The notes: generated by a model from the letters alone, not told the origin. Counted from the first letter of the stretch, positions 15,192 through 22,951 are shown. The stretch: 36,704 nucleotides of DNA from DASRIA01 sp038203635 (GCA_038203635.1 JBBRDT010000030.1:1-36704); one strand, 5' to 3'. Program-made: numbers and translations.

Positions 15192-16081
15192 CTGGATGCC
15201 GCCGCCCGATCTTGCCTCTTTTGCCAGTACCGCCGCAGGCCCAGCCATCGCTGCTCGACGGGCGAGCCGACCTCGAACATGGCGGCCAGCTCGTCGCCGA
15301 CCGCCTCGCGTGTGCGGCGCTCGGTCTCGGCGACGAAGGCTGCAACCGCATCGTCGGTGTCTCCATGCTGCTCCAGGAGCGCACGCACGAGCTCGGCCTG
15401 CTCGTCCAGCCCCTGCTTCATCCGGGCCAGGTGCGGCTGCGGATCGTCGACCATGCCGAAGTGTGTGAGCGCCAGCCGCGCCGGCGCGCGTGCGGCCACG
15501 AGGTCGATCGAGCGCTGCCATGCCGCGACGTCGATGTCCGGGGGCGGCGTGGGCGCGCGCACGTAGTCCGCGGGCGGAATGCGAACGCCGGCCACGTCCC
15601 CGACGTATGCGGTGCCGTCGGTGCGGTCGAAGTAGACGACGTGGTGGGAGGCGTGACCGGGCGTGTACTCCACGTCGAAGTCCCGCCCGCCGACCGCGGC
15701 GGTCTCTCCCCCATCCAGCACCCGCAAGTTGCGCTCGGGAACCGGTACCACCCTCCCCCACAGCGGCTCCATCTCGTCGCCGTAGATCCGCTCCGCGCTG
15801 CTCAGCAGGCGCGAGGGGTCGACCAGGTGGGGTGCTCCCTTCGCGTGCACGTACACCTCGAGGTCCGGGAAGCGCTCCACGAGCGCCCCGGTCGCGCCCG
15901 CGTGGTCGAGATGGATGTGCGTCAGCAGCAGCGCGCGCGGCTCCTCGGACAGGCCCGCGAGCAGCGTCTGCATCCGGCTCTCCGGGCCGGGGTCCACGAC
16001 GATGCCTCCCAGGTCCCATGCGCCGATCACGCGTTCGCGGCCGCGCTGCAGCACGTCGATCAGTTTGGGCCCGTCCGCCAT
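15188..16081 (-). CDS. Metallo-beta-lactamase-fold metallohydrolase
   Basis: Zinc or iron hydrolase of 297 aa. The metal-binding motif THIHLDHAGATG (HxHxDH) is near residue 55, with later ligands in TPGHASHHVVYFD and YVGDVAG and the last His in LALTHFGM. The C-terminal 90 residues form a helical extension seen in single-domain members of the glyoxalase II/RNase Z-like group. The start at 16081 (ATG) yields VLQRGRERVIGAWDLGGIVVDPGPE, directly into the fold. Its stop overlaps the clpS start by 4 bp. The substrate is unknown; a thioesterase role is possible but unsupported. Confidence 0.87.
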   Translation of the reverse strand: MADGPKLIDVLQRGRERVIGAWDLGGIVVDPGPESRMQTLLAGLSEEPRALLLTHIHLDHAGATGALVERFPDLEVYVHAKGAPHLVDPSRLLSSAERIYGDEMEPLWGRVVPVPERNLRVLDGGETAAVGGRDFDVEYTPGHASHHVVYFDRTDGTAYVGDVAGVRIPPADYVRAPTPPPDIDVAAWQRSIDLVAARAPARLALTHFGMVDDPQPHLARMKQGLDEQAELVRALLEQHGDTDDAVAAFVAETERRTREAVGDELAAMFEVGSPVEQRWLGLRRYWQKRQDRAAASR

Positions 16082-16144
16082 TTGCCGAAGGCTATAGGGG
16101 CTCCACCACTAAACTGGCGTATCGAGCTCTTGTAGGAGGCGGTG

Positions 16145-17929
16145 ATGTCGAAAGACCAGGGCAATGGCGCACGTGGGAATGGAAAGGCTCGGCTCGACGA
16201 GCTGATCCGATCGAAGGAGGACGAGCTCAAGCGCCTCCACGACGCGCGCAGGCGCTGGGAGGAGGGCCCGCTCGCCAAGTCGCTCGAGAAGTCCGGTGAG
16301 CGGCGCGAGAGCTTCGAGACCCTCTCCGGCCTCGAAACGGACCGCGTCTACACGCCCGAGCACGTCGCCGACCTCGACTACGAGCGCGACCTCGGCTTCC
16401 CCGGCGAGTACCCCTTTACGCGCGGCATCCAGCCGACCATGTACCGGGCGCGCCACTGGACCATCCGCCAGTACGCGGGGTTCGGCACGCCCGAGGCCAC
16501 GAACGAGCGCTTCAAGTTCCTCCTGTCGCAGGGACAGCCGGGGCTTTCCGCCGCGTTCGCCCTGCCCACCCCGAGGGGCCTCGACTCCGACGACGAGCGG
16601 GCGGAGGGCGAGGTGGGACAGGTCGGGGTGGCCATCGACTCGCTGGCGGACATGGAGACCGTCTTCGACGGCATCCCGCTCGACCGCGTCTCGACGTCGA
16701 TGACGATCAACGCCCCGGCCCCGGTGCTCGTCGCGATGTACGTCGCGGTCGCCGACAAGCAGGGCGTACCGCGCGAGGAGGTGTCGGGCACCGCGCAGAA
16801 CGACGTCCTCAAGGAGTACGTCGCCCGCGGCACGTTCATCTATCCACCCAAGCCGTCGCTGCGGCTGGCCGCCGACCTGATCGCCTGGTGCGCCACCGAC
16901 GCGCCCCGGTTCAACGCGATCTCGCTGTCCGGCTACCACATGCGCGAGGCCGGCTCGACGGCCGTCCAGGAGATCGCCTTCTCCTTTGCCAACGCGATCG
17001 CCTACATCGACGCGGTCACAGAGCGCGGCATCGGCGTCGACACGTTCGCACCGCGGCTGTCGTGGATCTTCAACACGCACATCAACTTCTTCGAGGAGAT
17101 CGCCAAGTACCGCGCGCTGCGACGTCTGTGGGCGCGGATCATGAAGGAGCGCTTCGGCGCCACGGACCCGCGATCGATGATGCTGCGCACGCACACGCAG
17201 ACAGGCGGCTCGACGCTGACCGCGCAGCAACCCGAGAACAACATCGTGCGGGCTGCGGTCCAGGCACTCGCGGCCGCGCTCGGCGGCGTCCAGTCGATGG
17301 CGCTCTCCTGCTATGACGAGGCGCTCGCGATCCCGACGGAGAAGGCGCAGAAGATCGCCGTCCGGACCCAGCAGATCGTCGCCGAGGAGATCGGCGTGAC
17401 CGACACGGTCGACCCGATGGCGGGCTCGTACTACCTCGAGTGGCTCACCGACGAGCTCGAGCGGCGCGCGGTCGAGGAGATGGACAAGATCGCGCAGATG
17501 GGCGGCGCGGTCGAAGCGATCGACTCGGGCTATTACCACAAGGCCATCCTCGACGAGGCCTACCAGTGGGAACAGGACCTCAACTCCGGCGAGCGAGTCG
17601 TGGTGGGCGTGAACAAGTACCGCGACGACGACGAGCCGGAGCCGGAGTACTTCCGAGTCGACCAGACCCTCGCCGCCCGGCAGCGCGAGAAGCTCGAGCG
17701 CCTGCGCTCCGAGCGCGACTCCGAGAAGGCGAACGCCGCCCTCGAGCGATTGCGCAAGGCAGCCGAAGGGGGAGCCGGCGCAGCCGGCGAGGGGGGCGGA
17801 GCCCCCCGTGGCACCGAGAACATGATGCCCGCGATCATCGAGGCCGTGCACGCCTACTGCACGCTCGGCGAGATCTGCGGCGCCATGCGCGGGGTCTTCG
17901 GCGAATACAAGTCGCTTGCCACGATCTAG
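16145..17929 (+). CDS. B12-dependent acyl-CoA mutase large subunit (methylmalonyl-/ethylmalonyl-CoA mutase type)
   Basis: Carbon-skeleton rearrangement of a branched acyl-CoA. The protein of 594 aa covers the substrate-binding TIM barrel only; the cobalamin-binding domain (DxHxxG) is absent, so a separate small subunit is needed and is not in this window. Landmarks: YPFTRGIQPTMYRARHWTIRQYAGF (residues 89-113), SGYHMREAG (262-270), RTHTQTGGSTLTAQQPENNIVR (348-369) and GVTDTVDPMAGSYYLEWLT. The usual AFDLPT/AFDLAT reads AFALPT (137-142), so a conserved Asp is Ala. Residues 542-555 are a Gly-rich insertion coded by the palindromic element; without it the text KAAEGTENMMPAI is normal for the family. 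ATG 16145 has AGGAGG 5 nt upstream. Ccr nearby makes an ethylmalonyl-CoA role possible. Confidence 0.9.
   Translation: MSKDQGNGARGNGKARLDELIRSKEDELKRLHDARRRWEEGPLAKSLEKSGERRESFETLSGLETDRVYTPEHVADLDYERDLGFPGEYPFTRGIQPTMYRARHWTIRQYAGFGTPEATNERFKFLLSQGQPGLSAAFALPTPRGLDSDDERAEGEVGQVGVAIDSLADMETVFDGIPLDRVSTSMTINAPAPVLVAMYVAVADKQGVPREEVSGTAQNDVLKEYVARGTFIYPPKPSLRLAADLIAWCATDAPRFNAISLSGYHMREAGSTAVQEIAFSFANAIAYIDAVTERGIGVDTFAPRLSWIFNTHINFFEEIAKYRALRRLWARIMKERFGATDPRSMMLRTHTQTGGSTLTAQQPENNIVRAAVQALAAALGGVQSMALSCYDEALAIPTEKAQKIAVRTQQIVAEEIGVTDTVDPMAGSYYLEWLTDELERRAVEEMDKIAQMGGAVEAIDSGYYHKAILDEAYQWEQDLNSGERVVVGVNKYRDDDEPEPEYFRVDQTLAARQREKLERLRSERDSEKANAALERLRKAAEGGAGAAGEGGGAPRGTENMMPAIIEAVHAYCTLGEICGAMRGVFGEYKSLATI
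17768..17809 (+). repeat. Double-hairpin palindromic element, copy B, inside the mutase gene
   Basis: GGGGGAG, hairpin GCCGGC-gca-GCCGGC, then GAGGGGGG-cgga-GCCCCCCGT. It is 42 bp (14 codons), read in frame as a Gly/Ala-rich insert ending APR. It matches copy A at 38 of 42 positions and is in the same frame. Removing it restores the usual family sequence on both sides. Confidence 0.85.
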
Positions 17930-17938
17930 GTAGGAAGG

Positions 17939-17966
17939 CCGTCATTTGCTTAGCCGGAAATGACGG
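17939..17966 (+). promoter_or_regulatory. Hairpin between the mutase and a small membrane protein gene
   Basis: Perfect 9-bp dyad CCGTCATTT / AAATGACGG with a 10-nt loop. It starts 10 bp after the mutase stop, and its 3' arm runs into the probable ribosome-binding site of the next small gene. It may be a terminator, an operator or a translational control. Confidence 0.5.
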
Positions 17967-17973
17967 GAGCTCT

Positions 17974-18132
17974 GTGGGTGCGGCGGTGCGGCAGCTCGGG
18001 CTCTTGGCCGGCTCGTTTGCGCTCACCACGCTGATCGCCAAGGCGTTCGGGGCCGAGTGGGGAACCGCCTCCGGCATCGGCCAGATCGCGTTCGTCGCCG
18101 TGCTGGTGGCGTTGCTGTTGCGCGCTGACTGA
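17974..18132 (+). CDS. Small predicted membrane protein, 52 aa
   Basis: Not recognised. From GTG 17974 the text is VGAAVRQLGLLAGSFALTTLIAKAFGAEWGTASGIGQIAFVAVLVALLLRAD. It has two hydrophobic segments (about residues 8-24 and 34-50) separated by a short polar loop, so it is probably a two-helix hairpin in the membrane. GGGAG lies about 6 nt upstream. The frame is open far upstream, but that part is the shadow of the mutase gene. Similar short two-helix proteins are common in actinobacteria without known function. Confidence 0.6.
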   Translation: MGAAVRQLGLLAGSFALTTLIAKAFGAEWGTASGIGQIAFVAVLVALLLRAD

Positions 18133-18160
18133 CACCGTCGCGACACCGTGGGACACGCAG

Positions 18161-18166
18161 TAGAGT
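18161..18166 (+). promoter_or_regulatory. -10-like hexamer TAGAGT before the secreted hydrolase
   Basis: TAGAGT, 7 nt before the ATG at 18174. The identical hexamer at identical spacing, with a near-identical spacer (CAGCCGC against CCACCGC), precedes the oxidoreductase start at 20042. Confidence 0.5.
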
Positions 18167-18173
18167 CAGCCGC

Positions 18174-20144
18174 ATGCGGCGCGTGGCAGGGATCCTCGTC
18201 GCGGTCGCGCTGACCGTGTTGCCTGCCGCACGTTCGGAGGCGGCAATCTCGTTCAAGCCGTGCGTGCGTGGATCCGAGATCGAGTGCGGGGAGCTGCCGG
18301 TGCCGGTCGACCGAGCCGGGGCCGTACCGGGGTCGGTGAACCTGCACGTCGAGCGCTTGAAGGCCCGCGGGACGCGCACGGGCGCGTTGATCACCCTGGC
18401 GGGCGGGCCAGGGCAGTCGGCCACGCCGTTCCTGATCGACTGGGCCAGCACGTTCTTCGCCGCGGGGCGGAGCCGTGACCTGGTCGTCTTCGACCAGCGC
18501 GGCACCGGGCTGTCGGGCGCGCTGCGCTGTCCACAGCTGGTGGTGCCGGTCTCGAAGACCCCGGTGGGACAGGCCGACCGGGCAGCCGCCTGCGCCCAGA
18601 CGATCGGCAGCAGGCGCGCCTTCTATACGACACGCGACTCCGTCGAGGACATCGAGGCCGTGCGCCAGGCCATCGGAGTGGAGAAGATCGCCCTCTTCGG
18701 CGTCTCGTACGGGACGAAGGTCGCACTTGCCTACGCCGCCCGCTACCCGCAGAGGATCGAGCGGCTGGTCCTGGACTCCGTCGTCGAGCCCACCGGTCCC
18801 GGCGCCTTCTCGCAGGAGAGCCTCGCCGCGATCCCGCGCGTGCTGCGCACGCTCTGTCTCAAGGGCTGCGAGGACATCACCCCCGACCCGGTCGCGGACG
18901 TCGCCGCGCTCGTGCAGCGGATGCGCACGCGGGGGTTCGTATACGGCCCGCTCGTGTCGGTGAAGGGACGGCGCCACCGCGCCCGCATCGGCAGCGTGCG
19001 CCTGCTCGACCTCCTGTTTGCCGGCGACTTCGATCCCACGCTGCGGGCCCACTTCCCGGGTGCCGTGCACTCGGCGCTGACAGGTGACGCGGCTCCCCTG
19101 CTGCGCCTTGCGCTGCGCGCGGAGCGCGGGGACAGACCGGCTCCCGCCGAGTTCCTCAGCGACGGGCTGTACGCGGCGACGGTCTGCGAGGAAGGCCCGC
19201 TCGGCTGGGAGCGCACGACGCCCATCGGGGCTCGCGTCCCGGCTGCGGAAGCCGCGCTGCGGACGTTGCCGTCGGCTTCGCTGTACCCGTTCGACCGCAC
19301 GACCGCGCTGTTCGCCTCGCCGACTGTCCAGTTGTGCAGCCGCTGGCCGTCCGCGCCGTCCGAGCCAACGATCCAGGACGGCCCCTTCCCCGCCGTTCCC
19401 ACCGTCGTGCTGGCTGGAGAGGACGACCTGCGGACACCGCTCGAGTCGGCGCGGCGCATCGCCTCCCGGATCCCCGGCGCCACGCTCGTCCCCGTCTCCG
19501 AGATGGGGCATTCGGTGCTGGACGGCTTCCCCCGCAGCTGTGGACTGCGCACGGTCGACGACTTCTTCAGCAACCGCCCGCTGCGCCGGTGCGCGCCGCG
19601 CCGGCGCGAGTTCCCGCCGGTGCAGGTAGCTCCGCGCGCACTCTCCGAGGTGCCGCCTCAGTCAGGCATCCGGGGGCGGCCGGGGCGCACCGTGTTTGCG
19701 GTGGCGCTCACCCTGGTCGACGCGCTGGACCAGATCTTCTCCGCTGCGCTGATCACCTCCCCGGACCAGGACGTCGTGCACGTCGGCGGGCTGCGGGACG
19801 GATACGCGCGCGCGGGCCTGCGGAGCCTCGAGCTGCACGGCGTGGAGTTCGTGCCCGGCGTGCGCGTCAGCGGCACGCTCGACATGACGCGCGGGGTACG
19901 GGGAGTGTTGCGCGTGACGGGCCGCTCCGCGGCGCGCGGCAGGCTGGTGTTCCGCCCGGACGGATCGGTGCGGGGACGGCTCGGGGGCAAGCGGGTGCGC
20001 GTCGCGCGCGTGGCCGCTGCCGGGCGACTAGAGTCCACCGCGTGGCGGGCCTCGGAAGCTTTATCTCGGTGGGCAAGTCGCTCGACCAGGCGCTCGAGCG
20101 GGTCAAGCGCGCGGAGCAGCTGGGGTACGACTCCGCGTATGTGA
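18174..20144 (+). CDS. Secreted alpha/beta hydrolase (S33 peptidase / tripeptidyl aminopeptidase-like)
   Basis: Exported hydrolase of 656 aa. It has a signal peptide (VAGILVAVALTVLPAARSEA), then the fold: TLAGGPGQSATPF (oxyanion strip, about residues 74-86), FDQRGTGLSG, and the nucleophile elbow GVSYGTK with Ser178. The acid is in LAGEDDLRTP (about 417) and the His in SEMGHSVLD (446). Residues 460-615 form a second, beta-rich secreted domain ending in Arg/Gly-rich strands. The final 35 residues are Ser/Arg/Trp-rich and overlap the next gene by 103 bp in another frame, unlike the rest, so the true end may be earlier. Hydrolases of this type remove N-terminal peptides or act on esters. Confidence 0.82.
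   Translation: MRRVAGILVAVALTVLPAARSEAAISFKPCVRGSEIECGELPVPVDRAGAVPGSVNLHVERLKARGTRTGALITLAGGPGQSATPFLIDWASTFFAAGRSRDLVVFDQRGTGLSGALRCPQLVVPVSKTPVGQADRAAACAQTIGSRRAFYTTRDSVEDIEAVRQAIGVEKIALFGVSYGTKVALAYAARYPQRIERLVLDSVVEPTGPGAFSQESLAAIPRVLRTLCLKGCEDITPDPVADVAALVQRMRTRGFVYGPLVSVKGRRHRARIGSVRLLDLLFAGDFDPTLRAHFPGAVHSALTGDAAPLLRLALRAERGDRPAPAEFLSDGLYAATVCEEGPLGWERTTPIGARVPAAEAALRTLPSASLYPFDRTTALFASPTVQLCSRWPSAPSEPTIQDGPFPAVPTVVLAGEDDLRTPLESARRIASRIPGATLVPVSEMGHSVLDGFPRSCGLRTVDDFFSNRPLRRCAPRRREFPPVQVAPRALSEVPPQSGIRGRPGRTVFAVALTLVDALDQIFSAALITSPDQDVVHVGGLRDGYARAGLRSLELHGVEFVPGVRVSGTLDMTRGVRGVLRVTGRSAARGRLVFRPDGSVRGRLGGKRVRVARVAAAGRLESTAWRASEALSRWASRSTRRSSGSSARSSWGTTPRM
20029..20034 (+). promoter_or_regulatory. 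-10-like hexamer TAGAGT before the F420 oxidoreductase gene
   Basis: TAGAGT lies 7 nt before the GTG at 20042, inside the end of the hydrolase frame. It fixes the oxidoreductase start and suggests its own promoter. Confidence 0.45.
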
Positions 20145-21013
20145 CGCACATCGCGGGGCGCGACTCGCTGACGCTCCTGATGGCCTACGCGGCCGCGACC
20201 CAGAGCATCAAGCTCGGCACAGGAGTGCTGCCGATCTACTCGCGCACGCCGGTCGCCACCGCGCAGCAGGCCGCCACGATCGACGAGTTCTCCGGCGGTC
20301 GCATGGTGCTGGGCCTCGGCGTCTCACACGCTGTGACGGTCGAGAGCTGGTACGGCGCGAAGATCGAACGCCCCGTGTCCGCGATGCGCGAGTACGTCGC
20401 GGCCGTGCGCGCCATGTTCACCGGCCAGGACGTGCCCGCGGGCGAGTTCTTCCCGACCAACTTCCACTTCATGGGCTACGAGCCGCGCGCCGACCTGCCC
20501 ATCTATATCGCCGGGCTGTCGCCCAACATGCTGCAACTGGCCGGCGAGGTGGCAGACGGCGTGATGCTCTGGCTGTGCAACCCGGGCTACATCCGGGACG
20601 TGGTGATGCCCGCGGTGCAGGCAGGCCGCGAGCGCGCCGGCAAGAGCATGAACGGGTTCGACGTCGTGGCAGCCGTGCCGGCCGCCATGACGGACGACCG
20701 CGCCTCCGCCTACGAGACCATGCGGAGCGACCTGGTCACCTATTGGAGCCTGCCCTTCTACCGCGCGATGATCGAGCGGTCGGGTTTCGAGGACGACATC
20801 GCGGCGTTCGACGCCGGTATGCAGGGGGGCGACGTCGAGGCAGCGAAGCGCGGCATCTCCGACGGGTTCCTCGACTCTCTCACCGCGATCGGCTCCCCCG
20901 AGGAAGTGCGAGCCGGAGTGAAGCGCTACCGCGATGCCGGCGCCACGTCGCCCGGAGTCGGAGCGGTACCGCGGACGGACTTCGAGGCAACGCTCGAAGC
21001 TGCTGCCGGTTAG
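20042..21013 (+). CDS. LLM-class (luciferase-like) F420-dependent oxidoreductase
   Basis: TIM-barrel oxidoreductase of 323 aa that uses F420 or, less likely, flavin; the substrate is unknown. It reads VAGLGSFISVGKSLDQALERVKRAEQLGYDSAYVTHIAGRDSLTLLMAYAAATQSIKLGTGVLPIYSRTPVATAQQAATIDEFSGGRMVLGLGVSH, the family signature with the strand-4 GTGVLP segment. Later come FMGYEPRADLPIYIAGLSPNMLQLAGEVADGVML and the C-terminal GSPEEVRAGVKRYRDAGAT. The F420 genes at 0.4-6 kb make F420 the expected cofactor. The start GTG overlaps the hydrolase frame by 103 bp; the upstream frame (from 19334) is not coding. Confidence 0.9.
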   Translation: MAGLGSFISVGKSLDQALERVKRAEQLGYDSAYVTHIAGRDSLTLLMAYAAATQSIKLGTGVLPIYSRTPVATAQQAATIDEFSGGRMVLGLGVSHAVTVESWYGAKIERPVSAMREYVAAVRAMFTGQDVPAGEFFPTNFHFMGYEPRADLPIYIAGLSPNMLQLAGEVADGVMLWLCNPGYIRDVVMPAVQAGRERAGKSMNGFDVVAAVPAAMTDDRASAYETMRSDLVTYWSLPFYRAMIERSGFEDDIAAFDAGMQGGDVEAAKRGISDGFLDSLTAIGSPEEVRAGVKRYRDAGATSPGVGAVPRTDFEATLEAAAG

Positions 21014-21017
21014 ACGG

Positions 21018-21045
21018 CCGACTGCCGACTGCCGACTGCCGACTT
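21018..21045 (+). repeat. Heptanucleotide tandem repeat (CCGACTG)4
   Basis: Three exact copies of CCGACTG and a fourth ending in T, starting 4 bp after the oxidoreductase stop. Simple repeat, with no coding role seen. Confidence 0.85.
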
Positions 21046-21065
21046 GAATAAAAGCTTGCCGCCTG

Positions 21066-21094
21066 GACGTATGTTGACTACGTTGGAATACGTC
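21066..21094 (+). promoter_or_regulatory. Inverted repeat GACGTAT-N15-ATACGTC
   Basis: Perfect 7-bp arms with a 15-nt spacer in a patch of lower GC (21046-21120) between the oxidoreductase and moaA. It could be a binding site for a dimeric regulator. A 13-codon frame (21071-21112) starts inside it; there is no evidence that it is translated. Confidence 0.35.
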
Positions 21095-21183
21095 ACGGAT
21101 GGCGTGATTTAGATTCGCAGCAGGACCCGCATCAACCCGCACCGCATCTCCGACCACCGCTTCACCGCGGCGGACCAGGGAAC

Positions 21184-21238
21184 GCATCTCGAGGACCATC
21201 GGCAGCCGGGGGGCTCCGCCGATGATCCTCGAGAATGC
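21184..21238 (+). repeat. Large imperfect hairpin upstream of moaA
   Basis: Arms 21184-21203 and 21218-21238 pair along about 19 bp with one mismatch and one bulge (core CTCGAGGA / TCCTCGAG). The loop holds a second stem AGCC-gggg-GGCT. Read on the - strand, the loop contains GGCGGAGCCCCCCG, a 14-nt match to copy B of the palindromic element. It may be a relative of that family or a leader structure of moaA. Confidence 0.6.
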
Positions 21239-21280
21239 GGCGGTTTACAGGACTTCCGAGGAACCCGACTGACTGCGGGC

Positions 21281-21286
21281 TAGACT
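21281..21286 (+). promoter_or_regulatory. -10-like hexamer TAGACT before moaA
   Basis: TAGACT, 7 nt before the ATG at 21294, with no Shine-Dalgarno sequence. If the transcript starts at the ATG, the upstream large hairpin would not be in the moaA mRNA. Confidence 0.48.
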
Positions 21287-21293
21287 TCGCTGC

Positions 21294-22298
21294 ATGTCCA
21301 TGCGGCCGGCGGAGCCCCTGCACGACGGCCACGAGCGGCCGATCGGCGACTTACGTGTGTCGGTCACGGATCGCTGCAATTTCCGCTGCCAGTACTGCAT
21401 GCCGGCCGAGGGCCTGCCGTGGCTCGACCGGTCCGAGATCCTCACATTCGAGGAGATCGACCGGCTGGTCCGGCTGTTCGTCTCGATGGGCGTGACGGAC
21501 GTGCGCCTGACCGGCGGCGAGCCGCTGGTACGGCGCGACTTTCCCCGGCTGGTCGAGATGCTCAGCCAGATCGACGCCCTGCACGACCTCTCGCTCACCA
21601 CCAACGGCTACCTCCTCGAGCGCATGGCGGGCGACCTCGCCGCCGCCGGCCTGCGGCGCATCAACGTGTCGCTCGACTCCCTGTCGCGAGACCGGTTCTT
21701 CCAGATGACGCGGCGCGATGCCCTTCCCCAGGTCCTCGCGGGCCTCGAGGCGCTCGAGCGTTACCCGCAGATCGGCCCGATCAAGGTGAACTGCGTCGCG
21801 ATGCGCGACTTCACCGAGGACGAGGTGCTGCCGTTCGCGGAATTGGCGCGGCGCAAACCGTACGAGATCAGGTTCATCGAGTTCATGCCGCTCGACGCCG
21901 ACCACTCGTGGTCGGAGGACCGCGTGCTGACCGGCGCCGAGGTGCGGGCGCTGATCGACCAGGTCTATCCGCTCGAGCCGCTGCCGCGCGACGCCCACTC
22001 GACGGCGCGGGTTTACCGCTTCGCGGACGGGCGCGGTGAGATCGGCTTCGTGAACCCCGTGTCCGAGCCGTTCTGTGACGACTGCAACCGTGTGCGGCTG
22101 ACGGCCGAGGGCAAGCTCCGTACGTGCCTGTTCAGCATGCACGAGACGGACCTGCGCGAGCCGCTGCGCGCCGGCGCCGCTGACGACGAGCTCGAGCAGC
22201 TGATCCGCGACGCCGTGTGGCGCAAGGAGCTGAAGCACCACGTGAGCGAGGCCGGCTTCCGCCAGCCCGCACGCACCATGAGCCGGATCGGAGGCTGA
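21294..22298 (+). CDS. moaA: GTP 3',8-cyclase MoaA (molybdenum cofactor biosynthesis)
   Basis: Radical SAM enzyme that converts GTP to 3',8-cyclo-7,8-dihydro-GTP, the first step of Moco synthesis. The protein of 334 aa has the N-terminal cluster motif TDRCNFRCQYCMP (CxxxCxxC), RLTGGEPLVRRD, NVSLDSL and FIEFMPLD. The C-terminal cluster motif is SEPFCDDCNRVRLTAEGKLRTCLF, with three Cys. It ends AGFRQPARTMSRIGG, the usual GG tail. Length is normal. No other moa gene is in the window. The next gene starts 2 bp downstream, and its ribosome-binding site is inside the moaA end. Confidence 0.96.
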   Translation: MSMRPAEPLHDGHERPIGDLRVSVTDRCNFRCQYCMPAEGLPWLDRSEILTFEEIDRLVRLFVSMGVTDVRLTGGEPLVRRDFPRLVEMLSQIDALHDLSLTTNGYLLERMAGDLAAAGLRRINVSLDSLSRDRFFQMTRRDALPQVLAGLEALERYPQIGPIKVNCVAMRDFTEDEVLPFAELARRKPYEIRFIEFMPLDADHSWSEDRVLTGAEVRALIDQVYPLEPLPRDAHSTARVYRFADGRGEIGFVNPVSEPFCDDCNRVRLTAEGKLRTCLFSMHETDLREPLRAGAADDELEQLIRDAVWRKELKHHVSEAGFRQPARTMSRIGG

Positions 22299-22300
22299 AG

Positions 22301-22900
22301 ATGGCCGAGTCCGAGAGCCCCCGCCCGCCCGAGCGGCGCGTCGAAAGCGACGACGGCCGGCCGTGGCTGCGTTGCTACCGCTGCTGGTCCCAGAACCTCG
22401 AGGCCCAGGTGCACTACGACGCGATCCTGCGCATCGACCCGGAGTCCGGCACCTTCACCGAGCGCGTCGACGAGGTGCAGGAGGCGGTCGTCCAGTGCCT
22501 CGACTGCATGCACGACCAGCCCCATCTGACCTTCACCGACGGGCACGTCGAGCCGATCGAGGATCGCTGGGAGCGCATGGTGACCGGCACGCCGTGGGTC
22601 GCCTCGTGCACCGTGATGGTCGACCAGGAGCTGGTCGAGGTCTGCTCGGGCCCGGAAGCGGCCGACTCGCTCACCTACGGGGCGTTCGGCGAGGGCGGCA
22701 CGCGCGAGTTCTTTACGCACGTGCGCTTCCACAAGCACGACGAGGACAAGATCACCATCCACCTCCTGGTGGAGCTGTACGCGCGCACGGCCGAGGAAGC
22801 CGGCGAGGTGCTCGAGGAAGCCTCACGCGGCGTGCTGTCGATCACGTCGCTGGCCGAGGAAAGCCGCCCCCCGGCGGCCGAGTCGGGCGAGTCGCACTAG
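22301..22900 (+). CDS. Hypothetical protein with a two-CxxC zinc-ribbon-like start
   Basis: Not recognised. The protein of 199 aa begins MAESESPRPPERRVESDDG. CYRCWSQ (near residue 26) and CLDCMHD (near 67) could bind one zinc. After that comes an acidic, beta-rich body with VMVDQELVEVCSGPEA, REFFTHVRFHKHDEDKITIHLLVELYARTAEEAGEVLEEA and a Ser/Glu tail. The last part resembles a ferredoxin-like or ACT-like fold. GGAGG is 7 nt before the ATG at 22301, and only 2 bp separate it from moaA, so co-expression is likely. Whether it helps Moco synthesis is unknown. Confidence 0.75.
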   Translation: MAESESPRPPERRVESDDGRPWLRCYRCWSQNLEAQVHYDAILRIDPESGTFTERVDEVQEAVVQCLDCMHDQPHLTFTDGHVEPIEDRWERMVTGTPWVASCTVMVDQELVEVCSGPEAADSLTYGAFGEGGTREFFTHVRFHKHDEDKITIHLLVELYARTAEEAGEVLEEASRGVLSITSLAEESRPPAAESGESH

Positions 22901-22951
22901 CCGCGCTCGGCGGCAACCGCTAGTCGCCCGCTCCGGGGCGGTGGGCGGATC

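Noticed and set aside
16109..17851. A 580-aa open frame antisense to the mutase
   Set aside because: Shadow of the mutase; Asp/Val/Arg/Leu-rich low-complexity text without motifs.
17835..19511. A 558-aa open frame antisense to the mutase end and the hydrolase
   Set aside because: The hydrolase on the other strand has a signal peptide and a full catalytic triad; this frame has none.
21066..21293. Molybdenum-cofactor riboswitch before moaA
   Set aside because: The conserved features I know for that RNA are not visible, and the -10 hexamer suggests that the mRNA starts at the ATG.
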